Below the pieces are notes generated by a model, which worked only from the letters and a program-made list of their open reading frames with translations, was not told the DNA's origin and did not search any database. From Filosporella fistucella (Eukaryota > Ascomycota > Leotiomycetes > Helotiales), in the NCBI GenBank assembly GCA_030077755.1, contig JAQJZZ010000013.1:434001-498000 (forward strand): a stretch of 64,000 bases of DNA. Reading direction: 5' to 3'. Below, one piece after another: positions 1 to 12,224 of the stretch (positions are counted from its first letter, which is position 1; each line of letters opens with the position of its first letter). A program made the position numbers and the translations under genes.

Positions 1-3000
1 CAGCGAAGGGGGAAAACTGAGCTGGGGAGGAGGCATCCATTCTCCACATAGTCATGGCGATGTCAAAACACTAGCACGTACCTGCGGTGGGGTAGCATTT
101 GTAAGAATAAGAGTGAAGAATACAAGAAGTGTACAGAGAATAAGACCACAGTCCAGAGCTGCTGATGTGATGTAATTCTGTTCTCATTAGCCCAGTAGAG
201 CAAAGTAAAGTGTGGAACACTGACATATTGACTCCACCATCCAGAATAACGTTTGCGAATGAGTCTTTGGAAGATAAAGCCAATGATACCCCTTTTCCTC
301 TATCAGTATACAGATTTTCTTCTGAGAGTTAAGGACAACTGACCAGCAGAGATAATTATATGCCGTAGCTGGTGGAATTAATCCTACCCCGCCAAACATA
401 ACCGGGACGGAATATATCTAAAAATTATACATCAGAAATTCTACTCCCACCTCATACAATCTACTAACCTTGCTGGACTCTTCGGCCATCTCCTCGCAGC
501 AAAGTATGCAACGACAGGTAGTAATCCACCAATGGCGAAATACCAAAGCAGAGGAGAATAAATAGCTCCAGGAGAAAAAATCCTTTTCGGGCCAATTGCT
601 CCCCAGATAATACTTGCAGTGAAGAATACCTGACCTCCAGGACAAGTGTAAGACTCTGGTTGCTCGGGTGTACATATGTCTTTGATGTTGCCTAATGCCC
701 AGGTCATTACTGAGATCTGGACAATAGCGCTCCATAGCGTTGCGACTGAGAGAGCTGGAGTCAGCGAAGAAACGAAGTGGAATGGGAGTGACGAACCTGA
801 CTGAGCGAAGAACATAGGTCTTGGTGGAACTTTGAGGTAATGCCCTAATTTCAGGTCCTGAAGGAAGTATTGGGCTTGCACCATTGTTATGTAACCTATT
901 GCTATCAGCCAAACATCTTGTGACTTCTCAAGTGTAGTTTACCATAACTCTTAAACATCATCATTGCCAATGGTTTACCAGGTAACATGTATCCAATGAT
1001 GAATTCGGTGATGACATTAAGCCCAATCTGGATATTTGTCGTTGCAAAAATGATACCAATGGGAATAATCATTACGATTGGGATGATCATGCAGATGATC
1101 ATTGCCCACCATGTGAAATGGGTGCTCCAGACTAGGATCAAGACGAATGAAACTGCGAGCATGACGATGAACATTATTGCGTACCACCTATATATCTTTA
1201 GATAAGAAGCAATAGAAGTGATGTGACAGGGAAACTAGTACCAATCAGGTGCGTCCTTGTATTTCTTCATGAGACGCATATGTATATCATCTTCTTGATT
1301 CCGTGCCAACTTGGCCTGTCTCCAAATAGTTTTGCTCTCATATCTGCAAGAAATAAGTTTCTGTCAGTGTTGGGCGAAGGGAGGGAGCTCACAGAGCAGT
1401 ATGAACCACCACGGCCGCAATACTTGCGAAGGAGATGCCATACACAATTGCGAAATTAGTGGACAGGAAGATTGGCGAGTATGCCTTATATAGATCCTCC
1501 TGGAGCCCCAGATTCGAGTCGAGTATTCTACTGACATTGTATCTCTTACCTGTGTTGTCATAACTTCGTGAGTCTTGCATTGGGAAGTAATCCGCATACC
1601 TGGTAGAAGTCAATAAATGAAGCTCATCTTGTCAACGAACAAGGGACTCACCAGGCTCCTGTGTAATGAACACCCAACGCTGTCAGAATGACGAAAGCGA
1701 ATAGACCAACGAGAGTGTTCCCAATCGCATACCAGGGGCTATGATGATCAGTTCACTCGAGTTGGAAGCATCGATATGGCTTGCTCACGGGATAAGTGGG
1801 GACACTTGAGGGGGTCAGTTCCTGTAACGTTTGCCCAGCTAATGAGAGAGTGGGAGCAGTCCATACATATATAACCAGAAACGACAGTCCAATCAAAAGT
1901 AATTGGTATGAGGCCAAGACCTGCCACAGTCAATGTTGTCACGGTGGCTGAAATGACCACATAAAATACCTGTGATACCCCCAAAAAGCTGATTGACCAC
2001 AACATTTTTAGGTGCAATCCAACATGCGAACGTGAAATATGAGAGACCTAGAATCTGTGAGTACATTCTTCTGCCTTCATAGAAGCAGGGTAGTTAAGAT
2101 CCTTGCCTTGAAAGATCCATCCCGGAAAGAAATACCAGAAAAAGCTTCCTGTATCCCGAGTCAGCATCACACTTCCACCAAGATCAAGCCCGTGGTGTTT
2201 TCAAATGTTCGCAATACACAAGGAGAGTCCGAAGCCCTACCAATAAGCACATACAAAAACCACCGATACCTCGAAATACTCCACCCATTCGCTTTGTCAG
2301 GATCCGAAGGATCATGACCATGCAATCTAAATTCATCAACACAAATCTCTTGCATCCAATCTTACCCTACAAATGAGACAACACTCACGTATACATTAGC
2401 GCACAATTGACCAAATCGCTCGGCCAAATCATCGAAGCAGGCCATGCCAACCACCTCCTACAAATCCCCGCAAGCCCGTATCCCATCATTTGATTCGTGA
2501 TAGCGAACAACAATTGAAACGCCCATCCAAAATCCTGCTGATAGAACACTCTTTGACTCACAAGTACATCAGTAGCATAAATAGCAGAGCCAGCATAAGC
2601 AGCATTAGCCATTACAACCACGATAGTATGTTCTTTGTAGTTCCATTTTCCTGGATTCAGGTTAAATTTGATCTTGCCTCCAAGCAGAGAGAAATCGTGG
2701 TTTGGCATCGTTTTCTCCCATGATTTACCAAGGGGATGCGAGATAAGTTGGATGGCGTAGGTTGTTATTGCGATTGATGGGTTGCGGAGGGAGAACAGCA
2801 TGTTGATTCCTGCACCCAGAGTAGTGAGGAGAAGTCCGATTGTCCAGGCGCGGATGGTTGAGCACGGGAGGGTGGAATCATCGTAGGGACGGACTGCTGC
2901 TCGAACCTAACCACAAAATTGAGCTGATTTGGCAGTTTTTAAGCTTCGAAGGGGGACACACTTCAGGATACGGCGAATTCTCCTCTACCAACCTTTTCAA

Positions 3001-3306
3001 CTCCTCGCCCTTCTCCTTATTTCCTGCTTTGATAGCATCATCTACCTCATCCAGCTCCTCGATTGACAGATTCGGATCCAATTCATGAAGTTTGGAGAAA
3101 CGTCTCAAAGTGCCTATAGAATCAAAATCCGGGACTAAGTTTGAAGAGGACGATGTCCCATGAGTGGCAGTAGTGATAGCCGCTGTTTTCACTGAGTTGG
3201 AAGAGAGTGAATCACCGACTCGTGGAGGAGAAGTGAAGTCAATCTCTGAGAGCTCTGTGTCTTGCAGTTTTTGCGCTCCTGCACTATTAAGATTGGTGAA
3301 GCCCAT
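1..3306 (-). CDS. OPT-family oligopeptide transporter, C-terminus cut by window edge
   Basis: Proton-coupled small-peptide transporter of the plasma membrane (OPT family), read as about ten exons. The start at 3306 opens an acidic cytosolic N-terminus; an upstream in-frame ATG at 3381 is also possible. Exon 1 (3306-2962) joins in phase to SPYPE|VRAAV at 2905. Family hallmarks follow in order: LGAGINMLFSLR, an NGW..SRYRWFLYV segment (about 2300), FWYFFPGWIFQG (about 2120), GLGLIPITFDWTVVSGY (about 1890), PWYAIGNTLVGLF (about 1700), a YDNTGK..YNVSR loop (about 1530), the FIIGYMLPGKPLAMM core (about 970), the LKLGHYLKVPPRPMFFAQ block and FGGVGLIPPATAYNYLCW (about 370), then GFIFQRLIRKRYSGWW and ITSAALDCGL (about 150). 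The last ~20 residues lie left of the window. One intron (2048-2106) appears to be GC-AG. The junction after GY at 1741-1871 could not be resolved in phase and may hide a microexon. Family call is firm, exact exons less so. Confidence 0.88.
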
Positions 3307-3381
3307 ATTGGATTTAATGGTCTTTGAAGATAGCAAGATTGAATTAAGGAGAGATTGGAGATAATCGAATGCCAAGGGCAA

Positions 3382-4096
3382 CGATATGAGGTTGCTAAAA
3401 AGGCTACGTAACCATCTACATCAACATTCAATGGTGTGATAATTTGCTCGTATCAATGCAGTGACATCTTTCAAAGTTGGAGCATGTGCCAGCCGACCAA
3501 GTTAGATGATCCCCGACTCTCAGCTTGCAGTGTATACATTGTACAGTGTACTCGAACGTTATCTTTGTTGTGCACATGCTCGTCAGTTCCATTTGTACCA
3601 TGCATGTATCCATCTGGTGATGTTTTAAGGGTACGGAAAGACAACTTACTACAAGATTGGTACGACTCACAAACCCGACAGCCGTTACAGACCGTTGCAA
3701 ACTGTTGCAGTAGGTTCTATTGATGTATTTGGGCTGGAGGCGAAACGATAGGGAAGCTTGATTGCCGTGTGAAACGTTATACTAGGCAGATGGAGTTGGA
3801 ACTTGGGAGAAGGTCATGAAGTGCTCCCCTTTGCTCACACAAGAGCTCTCGGGCATTTAATCTCAATATATTGATCCGGCGGTTGACAACCCACTTTTCT
3901 ACGGATGTTTTGCAGGACAAAGCAATGGTCACTGGACTTTGGGTGAACGAGAAGTTGGTACAGCGCATAAAATCAAAACTACATCAACTTTGACGAGCAC
4001 ATGGCTACTCGTGACGGGTATTGCATTCCTTCATCTATCATGTATCCCAAAACTCCACAAATGCAAACGCTATAGCCCATCCATATCCGAACCCAG
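3382..4096. other. Intergenic, no gene seen
   Basis: This is the shared upstream side of the transporter and the downstream side of the WD40 gene. Only short overlapping frames occur on both strands, with no splice logic joining them. Nothing else recognised. Confidence 0.6.
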
Positions 4097-5605
4097 CTAA
4101 GCAATCGGGGCTTCGAATACTAGCGAGATACCATCATCTCCGGCAGTGACTATCCTCGTACCATCACCTTGCACAAATCCCAGAACACCACCACCTTCAC
4201 CATCGCCTCTGTGTCCCTTCCATTCCCGCACGAATCCAGAATTGGCCATTCCGGTTCCACCTCTCGTATCCCATCGCCGTACAACACCATCCATTCCACA
4301 GCTCGTTAACAGCCAGCCTCCCGTTCGCGAGTTCTTGACGAATTCCAATTTGACGACACTGTAATCTTCGTGTGCTTCTTTGATGTGTCGCCGAACTGCA
4401 AATCGATGTGCCGAGTCGAATAGAGCAATACTTCCATCCACACTTCCAGCTGCTAGAAGCGTCAGTGGTGGAGGTGCAAAAGCGAAAGTCTCAATTCCAT
4501 CGCCTTGGGCTTGTAGATCAGCCAGAATTGTACCAGCTTGTCCAGCAGAGGCAGCACTTCCAGCAGATTTTCCACCAGCTTTACCACCCTTCTTGCCAGC
4601 TCCTGAAGCTTCGGTTGATAATCTTGGAAGACCAACAACCTTGATAGATCCTCCAGCACCTCCAACAACGACGAACCCTCCAGTTGGCGCAATGCCAACG
4701 CTGAAAAGTCCACCATCAACAGCGAATCTCTGATCGAGACTTGTCAAGCCCACAACATATGCACCTCCTTCTCCCTGTGTCAACCCAGCAGCAGCTCCCT
4801 CGCCAAAGACATCCCAGACATACAGACTACCATCTTCACTAACAGTAGCCAGTAGTTTTCCATCTGCCGACCAAGATCCCGCAGTACAGCTCTCAGTGTG
4901 TAAGAAATAACTCTGCACTATCTGCAATGGCGCATCTTTTGAGGTTTTGTCTACCGTATACACCCACACGCTTCCGTCGTTCGCACCCAACGCAATCGTG
5001 TTTTCGGACTGAGGATTCGGACACGCAGCCATCCAATTTATCTCCTCCACTTCCTGAACCTCAGTTATGTATTTCCATTTCGTGGCATCCTTTGGACTAG
5101 CAGCATAAGCTCTTAATTTCCCGTCCAGTCCACCAGAAAACAAGATCTCGCCTTTCGGTAAAGTGAAAACCAAAGCATTAATCGAGTCCGTGTGTCCTTG
5201 CAGTGTAAAAAGCGGCTCAATTCCTTTCCGCTCTACCCTCTCAGCAGGGGCAGCTTGGTAACTCGCAGGCAGAACAGGAGTGTCTGCAGGCGTAGCATCA
5301 AAGATGTATCCTATTCCACCTAGATCCTCTCCTTCAGAGCCACCTGTAGCGATTATGTTCGGTAGAGTAGGGTGTTGCGCTATACAGAATATAGAATCTG
5401 GGTGCTTATCGAAATGTGCTGCGGAGTCATTGACTAGTTGTAACTCCTGCATAATCTCGTCGTCTCCTTCGCCGTTCTCCGAGCCTGAGTCCATAGCTGC
5501 GTCACCATCGTCTATAATTTCTTCTGCGGCTTCGTTGGCATCCAGCATGGTGGCTTCTTCTTCATCGCCGCTGTGCGGATCGCGGTATTCTTGGGGAGCA
5601 GACAT
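4097..5605 (-). CDS. SQT1: WD40 ribosome-assembly protein, SQT1-like
   Basis: Intronless gene for a 502-residue protein. The frame is open further upstream (to 5719), but the ATG at 5605 is preferred because it begins the typical MSAPQEY... acidic leader, and the upstream residues are basic and unlike the family. Residues about 10-55 are strongly acidic; a seven-to-eight-bladed WD40 propeller follows, with repeats visible around HPDSIFCIAQHPTLPNIIATGG, GHTDSINALVF, SWSADGKLLATVSEDGSLYVWD and MDGVVRRWD. A Gly/Lys/Ala-rich insert (about residues 335-360) interrupts one blade loop. Yeast Sqt1 is the dedicated chaperone of ribosomal protein uL16 (Rpl10) in late 60S assembly; animal AAMP belongs to the same group. 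Assignment rests on acidic head plus propeller and overall similarity; another WD40 paralogue is the main alternative. Confidence 0.8.
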   Translation of the reverse strand: MSAPQEYRDPHSGDEEEATMLDANEAAEEIIDDGDAAMDSGSENGEGDDEIMQELQLVNDSAAHFDKHPDSIFCIAQHPTLPNIIATGGSEGEDLGGIGYIFDATPADTPVLPASYQAAPAERVERKGIEPLFTLQGHTDSINALVFTLPKGEILFSGGLDGKLRAYAASPKDATKWKYITEVQEVEEINWMAACPNPQSENTIALGANDGSVWVYTVDKTSKDAPLQIVQSYFLHTESCTAGSWSADGKLLATVSEDGSLYVWDVFGEGAAAGLTQGEGGAYVVGLTSLDQRFAVDGGLFSVGIAPTGGFVVVGGAGGSIKVVGLPRLSTEASGAGKKGGKAGGKSAGSAASAGQAGTILADLQAQGDGIETFAFAPPPLTLLAAGSVDGSIALFDSAHRFAVRRHIKEAHEDYSVVKLEFVKNSRTGGWLLTSCGMDGVVRRWDTRGGTGMANSGFVREWKGHRGDGEGGGVLGFVQGDGTRIVTAGDDGISLVFEAPIA

Positions 5606-6353
5606 TGCGGTTTGCTTTGATGAGTTCGCAGAGTTTGGATGTTTGATTTGCTCTCGAATTTGGGAAGAGAGAGATAAATATCTGAGGAGTGAGGTAGGAG
5701 ATCCGGTGGTTCGGCGCACTTTATTCTCCTATGTTCGATATGCTTGATAATCGAGTCGAGGCGGGGGAAATAATTTTTGAAATCGTTGATGACAAAATCG
5801 GGCACGGACTTGGTGGGGAGGCAAATTTTCAGCCTTACCCCTCCTCTACTGCATGCCATGTAGGTAGCTACCGATGGATTTTTCAAAAAGAATATAGAAA
5901 CTTTCATTCCTCAAGAGCCTTATCCTGATATTGAGCTAAATTATTTCATAGCATGTAAAGAATGTAATGCCTTTCCTCTTGTTTAACCAAAGGCCACTTA
6001 AGGGTGGAAATGATAGAAACTCGGTATAGTCATACTAGGGGGCAGATCTGACAAACAACACAAATCTATCCCATCACCTTGAATAACGTGTTGAGTTACC
6101 TAGAAGCAGCCATTTTATACTCCTGACTCCTTACTTTCAAATCAATTAATTCTACAAGCTATATACGTACTTTTCAAGGTACGACCTTACCCAGTCAAAT
6201 TGCAGATTTGATCATTTGAGGTATCATATCATCCGGCCTTCTTATTCCATTAGCTTTAAGCGCTATCAAGAGACTTTATCGAAAGCGGCGGTCTGATATT
6301 CATTATTATCTACAGATATAGCTCATCTAAAGACAAATCAAAAGTTTCTCTTT
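5606..6353. other. Intergenic, no gene seen
   Basis: Lies upstream of the WD40 gene and downstream of the acyl-CoA synthetase; it should hold the promoter and 5' leader of the first and the 3' UTR of the second. AT-rich around 5940-6340. No additional coding signal recognised. Confidence 0.6.
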
Positions 6354-8518
6354 CTACAACTTTGCGCCCTTTGCCCTTCTAGCCTCCTTCTCCTTGTCCC
6401 TGAGCAGTCTTCTCAAGATCTTGCCACTAGGACTCTTGGGGATAACATCGATAAATTCAACACCACCTTTCAGCCACTTGTGTTTGGCTTTGTGTTCTTC
6501 TACGTGCTTGGCGATCTCTCTCGCTACCAGTCGATCATTATCTTCGAGGCCGACGGAGGAGGCCTTGACCACGAAAGCTTTGGGGACTTCGCCAGCACGT
6601 TCATCCGGGACAGGGATGACGGCACAGTCAGCAACGGATGGGTGGGTGAGGAGGTGGGCTTCCAGCTCGGCAGGTGCGACTTGGAGACCCTTGTACAATT
6701 AGCATTTCACATGTGCTAGGAAGCAGCGGAACTTTTACTAACCTTGACCTTAATCAACTCCTTAATTCTGTCCACAATTACAATGTGTTCATTGCCAGTT
6801 GGAGCTTTCCGAATCACTGCTTCGTCACCAGTTCGCATCCACCTGCCTTTGCCATCGGTGTCATCGAGGAAAGTTTCCTTATTTGCTTTATCATTGTTCA
6901 AGTATCCAAGAACAACGGATGGAGATTGAACAACCAGTTCTCCAGGTTGGTCATATCCTGTTATCTCTACCCCTTCAATTGAGACAATCTTGGCGGTATA
7001 TCCTGGGAGGAGTGAACCACTGGATCCAAAGTAAATATCGGTCTCTGGGCTAGAGCATACGACAGTACAGGTCTCGGTGAGACCTAATTTTCATCAGATG
7101 GATTATTTGACGTGGGGTGAAAGGACTTACCATAACCTTGTCGAATTTTCCAAGTCGGATAAATCTTTTGTAGTTCTTCAGCTGTCTCTGCACCCAGTGG
7201 AGCAGCTCCAGTGAAAATTGACTGCACACTGCTGAGATCGTATTTTTCGCAAGCCTTTTGATTCTTGGCCAATTGAATGATAATTGGTGGGACCTTTGAA
7301 GTAATTAGCTTTGCAAATTTCAAGATAAAAATGCTCCTTACCAAGTACAGTGTGCGAATCTTCTGCTTCTGAATGGCATTCAAGAAGCTGGCAAGCTCAA
7401 ACTTTGGTAGGATAATTACACCATCTCCCCGAAACGTGCTTGCCTGAGCAATAACTACCAATCCGTAAATATGACTTAGTGGTAGAAGCCCTAGAGCCAC
7501 TTCTGTCTTATCCACCGTCCTCGCGTCTCGTGTTGGTTGTTCGAATGCCCCAATCTGGAGCACATTCGCAATCACATTTTGATGACTGATCATCACTCCT
7601 TTCTGCAATGCAGTTAGCAAAGTGCATACAGCTGAAACAATTATAATATCGCACATAAATGAAAGTGCTCGGAAAGTTTTGCCACTTACAGGTAAACCAG
7701 ACGTGCCGCTAGAGTAGCAGAGGTAGGCCGTTTGTCTTGCACCTTGACCCTTCTCCCACTTTAAAGGCTCAAGCTGGGGAAGCTTGCTTCCCTCGGATAT
7801 CAGCTGCCCAACAGTTTTGAATGGCAATTTCTTATCCCCAGAAAATTCCTTGGGCATTTCTAAGATATAGACCCTGTCATTTGGAATGCCTACAGATTTG
7901 GCAGCTTGAAGAGAGGTTTCGAGTAGGGGTATGCACTACAAAACATCAGAATCATCTAAATATGATATGGGAGGGAATATAATACTGTAAAAAGGGATGT
8001 TGCGCCGGAAGATTTCAGTTGGAACTCGAGCTCCGAAGCAGAATATGCGGCATTCGCTGGAGTAGCGATGCCAGAGAGTCGGTGAACAGCGTATGCTAAG
8101 GTCATGGAATCAACCTACAGACTTCAATTAGCCAGAGAGTGACCACTGTATAGCTATTCGCCTACCGTGTTCAACGCAAAGATACCGACAACCTTATCCC
8201 ATTCCGTTCCCTTGTTTGGGTTCCAACCGAATTCCTTGCTCAGAGCTCTGGCCAAATGGTCCACCCGGTCCACCATCTCTACCGCAGTATATGTTCGCCC
8301 TGAGAGACCGCATGTGAATGGATTTCTGGATTGTTTGAGGGAGTATCTGCCGTGGGCATCACTGAGCATGAACTCGCTGATTGGTATAGAATCCGGGATA
8401 GCTATTTGCACCCGCGATCAGTACTTACACCACGTAGAAGCTGGAATCGTGATACTCTAATCACTAGATTTGACGTACGTGGGAGCTGTGGCACCCAGGA
8501 GGGCGGAGTGAACACCAT
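6354..8518 (-). CDS. 4-coumarate-CoA-ligase-like acyl-CoA synthetase with peroxisomal C-terminus
   Basis: Adenylate-forming enzyme (ANL superfamily) that activates a carboxylic acid as acyl-AMP and transfers it to CoA. A short first exon at 8518 encodes MVFTPPSWVPQLP, joined through a GTACGT intron to IPDSIPISEFMLSD at about 8405. Later exons give the P-loop motif YSSGTSGLP|KGVMISH (split by an intron near 7620-7690), LLPLSHIYGL, the TGAAPLG segment, RQGYG|LTET, then MRTGDEAVI..VDRIKELIKVKG and the C-terminal catalytic lysine motif PKSPSGKILRRLLR. The protein ends in GAKL, a good type-1 peroxisomal signal. About seven exons. Fungal members with this ending are usually peroxisomal, acting on aromatic or fatty-acid-like substrates; the actual substrate cannot be read from sequence. 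Single gene, no pathway partners nearby. Confidence 0.88.
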
Positions 8519-9922
8519 GATGCTGTAGGTAGTGTGTTTGTTGGACGCAGATTGGCTGGGTAAGCTGTCGGTAAGAATTTGGCCAAAGTCTAAATGGTAG
8601 ATATTGTATTACCGTCCGAAGTGATTTGAAAAACAAAAGTTTCAAGTGGTTTTCGAACGTAAAAAAGCAAAGAATTGCAGAGAGGGATAGCGAGGAGATA
8701 AAGAGGAGTATACATAGGTACCTACGCCGCGTAGAAAAAGAGGAGCTGAAGCTGGGTCGGATCTGGCACTCAGCCAGCCCGCCAACCAACCACCGGCTTC
8801 CCCAGATATTTTCGGTAAGACCAACTTCCTTTTGCGGGGTTCCCGTTTGGTCTCTCGTCACGATTGACTTTATACCGAGGACCAGGAATCACCTAGGTTA
8901 AAGATCTAACCGCTTTGGAGCTCATCGAGGTCGGCGTCGGTGTTAATTGACGCCGTGGTATCTGACATTGTAAGAATGACAACAGCAGATGTGTGCATTG
9001 CTCTCATCTTCCTGTCCCGTGCAATAATTGACTTTCTCCCCCCTCTACCGATGCCAAATATGCTCAAGAAGTCCTATTTTGTGGCCCATTTGGTCACGTG
9101 CAGAGGGTCATGACTCGTGCTTATGCATAAGTCCGGCGAGTCAGGTCTTAGAAAGTATGGGGAAGTCAGGAAGCTTTGGATCGTGAGTCTGGATGTTTGG
9201 CAGCTTGGAACGAACCAGTTTGAGTGTAGTTTAGGTAACCAGATAGGCTATTAGCATCGGGTTAACGGATCCATAGTTGAGGGCATTGAGTAGTGAGTGT
9301 GACTGCCATCGATATAAAAGCGAATACAGTCAGGTCTGAGGCAAGTCAGTCTGTCGAATCTAGCCAAAACGCCGACATGCCGAATTATGGTACTTTCCCT
9401 CTGTAGAGTAACTTTGAATGGTGCTGCCCGGAGGAACTGCCGTATGCTATAACCTTTCCGAGGTGGGGCCGTTTCTGGGTCTCCTTCAAAAATGCTGCAG
9501 CACTGTAAAAAATGCAATGCTCGTAGGAATTAATAAAACAGCGACTCTGGATGATGTCAGTGTTCGCCATGTCCAAATCCTTGCCGCCCTTCATGCTTTG
9601 TATCGTCTGTGCAACTGTGCATCGTCAATCGTTAGAAAGTTAAAGTAATAAGGTACCTTACCTCTGTAGGCAGAGCACAAGTATAGGTAGGTAGGGGTAT
9701 TTTGGGCTACGACTCAAACGTGTTAGCGTCACACAGACAGGCACCGTCCAATGATAGAGGATGACTCAATGTTGGAGCCTCATTTGAAGATATCAGAATA
9801 TTGCCTTGATATTGATATGCTCTACGGGAAATTCCTCCGGCCTTTCAATACACATTTATTATGATTGTCACTCAAAGTCTTAGCAGGTCTTTGGAGCATT
9901 TTGCACTATTTGCGGGGACTCT
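8519..9922. other. Intergenic, no gene seen
   Basis: Holds the promoter of the acyl-CoA synthetase and the upstream side of the next plus-strand gene. Several short frames (for example on the minus strand at 8457-8861) overlap each other and the first exon of the synthetase and show no family signal. Nothing else recognised. Confidence 0.55.
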
Positions 9923-9949
9923 TTGAGACATTTTCATTTAATCGTCAAT

Positions 9950-12224
9950 ATGCCTGGAAGAATAAAGAGGAGAGGGGCACAAGGACGGAGAGTGGATGAC
10001 ATAGGGAAACGGACAAGTTTCACTGATATTGATCCAGGAAAAATTCTCCCAAGGAAGAGAAGGAGATTGGAGCCTCAAACGTGTTCTGATTCACCACTCT
10101 GTGCAGAACATGAGAAGACGTCGGTTGCTCCGGTCTGCAATTGTAACCCGGTAATTGAAATTCCTAGGGCTTCTCTTGATTTACAAAAATCTGATCAGCT
10201 TCAGCCCTCTCGAAACAATGTCGTTCGCCATTCTATAGACTCTAATTATCTTCCAGATGAACGATTTCTTCAGCCTGCTCAAATCGATTCGCAGCTTGTC
10301 GACCCCGCTCAAATTGTGCAAGACACGTCAGACATTTCTGCCCTCTCGAAGCCAGAGACCGAATCCCCTCATGAAAAATCAACAAACAGGGACTTAATTC
10401 TTCCCACTACTATACGAGGATATGCTTTTCCAATTGGGTCAGCAGCTTATAGTCTGCCCCTAACCCTCACCCCTTTGCAGGCCTCCTCGGACAACAGCCC
10501 TAGCCACCCTCCTCCAAATCTAAATGGCACCTCCCAGGTCTCCAACAACTCCGCCATCGTCCCAACAGAGACCTTACCTCTGTTGGACACTTCTCGCCTT
10601 CAACATCCACGCCAGAAACTTCCTTCCAATCTCACAAGCCCACACAACTCTGCAAGGGGAGCCACTGATGTTCAACCCTCGAGGCAGGGCACTCTCTTTC
10701 AAAACAATTACTCCAGCGCTCAAGTTCATCGCCAGAAAGATCAGGAGCTTCTGCAGTGGCTTAGTCCACCCGTAACAACCATAACAGCCACATCAACAAA
10801 ATCTTCCCCACCAAATTGGAGTAATGAACTCCGGACTTCAATCACTACAAGGGCTCGCAATTCCAAGAAAGAAACACGCATTGGATTGGCAACTAATGGG
10901 CCCGCCGAACCCGTTCTTGATGCTTACAAGAGAATGTCCCACGGCACACTTGAAGGAAGGCCAAAGCACGAAGCTGTTGAAGGTACGCACTTGTTTCATT
11001 CCTTAGCGATGCTTCCACGTGTGCTCTTCGGTCATCTAAGACAGTCTTTTCTGATGAGCAAGTAATTCCTTCTGCATTGGCTCTTTTGTCGATTCTGCAC
11101 AAACGTCCAACTACCCGCTTCAAAAAAAGAATTCACACGGTGATAGCTGGGTTATCAGAGCGTTGTCAGACATTGCCATAAATTGACAGCCTCCTCTGCA
11201 AGTATAGATTGCTTTCATCAATCTTTATCCCCTGACGGGATCGGCCTATGGACCTTTCATGGCGTACAACCTGCTGTCATCATTTTATGTTGACTGCATT
11301 CTTACTATAGTCTGCATCGAATACTGCCTTTTCCTTTCCACTTCCCTACTACTTCATCTGCAACATCGTATGCCAATTTATTATTGTGGGAAAATGTTGA
11401 CTTGGATGCAGAATCAAACTTAATCAAAGCCTCTGATCACACGGAAGGCTCAAAAGGCCAATCCAGTACTTCTCATTTTTCGAGCGATCGGGAGACTATT
11501 GAACGAGAGCAAGTGCTTGGAGCAAAACAGGTTCCACAACAATATGCCCAGAGAGAATTTGTTACTGCTGTCGAAATTGACGAATCAGATGCCACTGAAC
11601 TCAAGTTGACAATTGCTGAGAATGATTTCAAACAAATTGGTACAGAAGTATGTTTCGATTTGCATAACTCCAAGGAAAAAATTGGCTATGAGGCTCCCAT
11701 TACGAGCACCAACCAAAGTAAAATCTATATTCAAATCAGTGGAAAGATCATAGAGGGCCAACTTCATGATTCGGAAAATATCAAAAGCTCGGATAAAAGC
11801 TTGGTTTCACAGACTTGCGGGCGAGATCAAACACCAAATGAGCATACCTTGGCAAAGCCATCTATCTACACTCAAGCAACAAGCATTTTGGCGCCCATAA
11901 AAGGTCAGATTTTGCCTCCAGAGCAAATACTTGAAACTCCAACCGAGCAGCATAAAAAGGTACAGCAGATACTTGAAAGCAGGCAGCTGACCACGCCTCC
12001 ACGGACTCTAATAAAGAAATATCAAAGGGTACGAAAAGGTATGTCTATATAATCTCATAAACGCTATTTTGATTTGATCTGGCTCTTGGTTCAAAAATCT
12101 GAATAAGTCGAGTGCATTTGAAGCCAGTGCTTTCGATGCTCTCGACTTCGGGGCCTCTGTATACACCAACTTCATTTCTGGGGGGAGCCATCCGAGTTGC
12201 CGCGATCCTGGACTTGGGTCTTGA
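9950..12224 (+). CDS. Hypothetical basic, low-complexity protein; tentative multi-exon model
   Basis: Not recognised. The first long exon starts at ATG 9950 (an upstream in-frame ATG exists at 9923) with a very basic head (MPGRIKRRGAQGRR, later PRKRRRL, possible nuclear signals) and then Ser/Pro/Gln-rich sequence to 10985. A 58-nt GTACGC...ACAG intron joins in phase to an exon carrying DEQVIPSALALLSILHKRP. Small exons near 11210 and 11310 and a long acidic exon ending KKYQR near 12027 can be linked in phase, with a last exon (12110-12224) starting SSAFEASAFDAL. The long exons are believable; the joins are hypothetical. The opposite strand is also open over 12045-12865, so the 3' half may be wrong. 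Its basic nature and place just upstream of the SRA-AlkB gene could hint at a chromatin role, but that is inference only. Confidence 0.35.

Noticed and set aside
4380..4733. Long plus-strand frames over the WD40 gene
   Set aside because: Antisense shadows of the well-supported propeller coding strand; the Pro/Ser-rich content follows from the complement.
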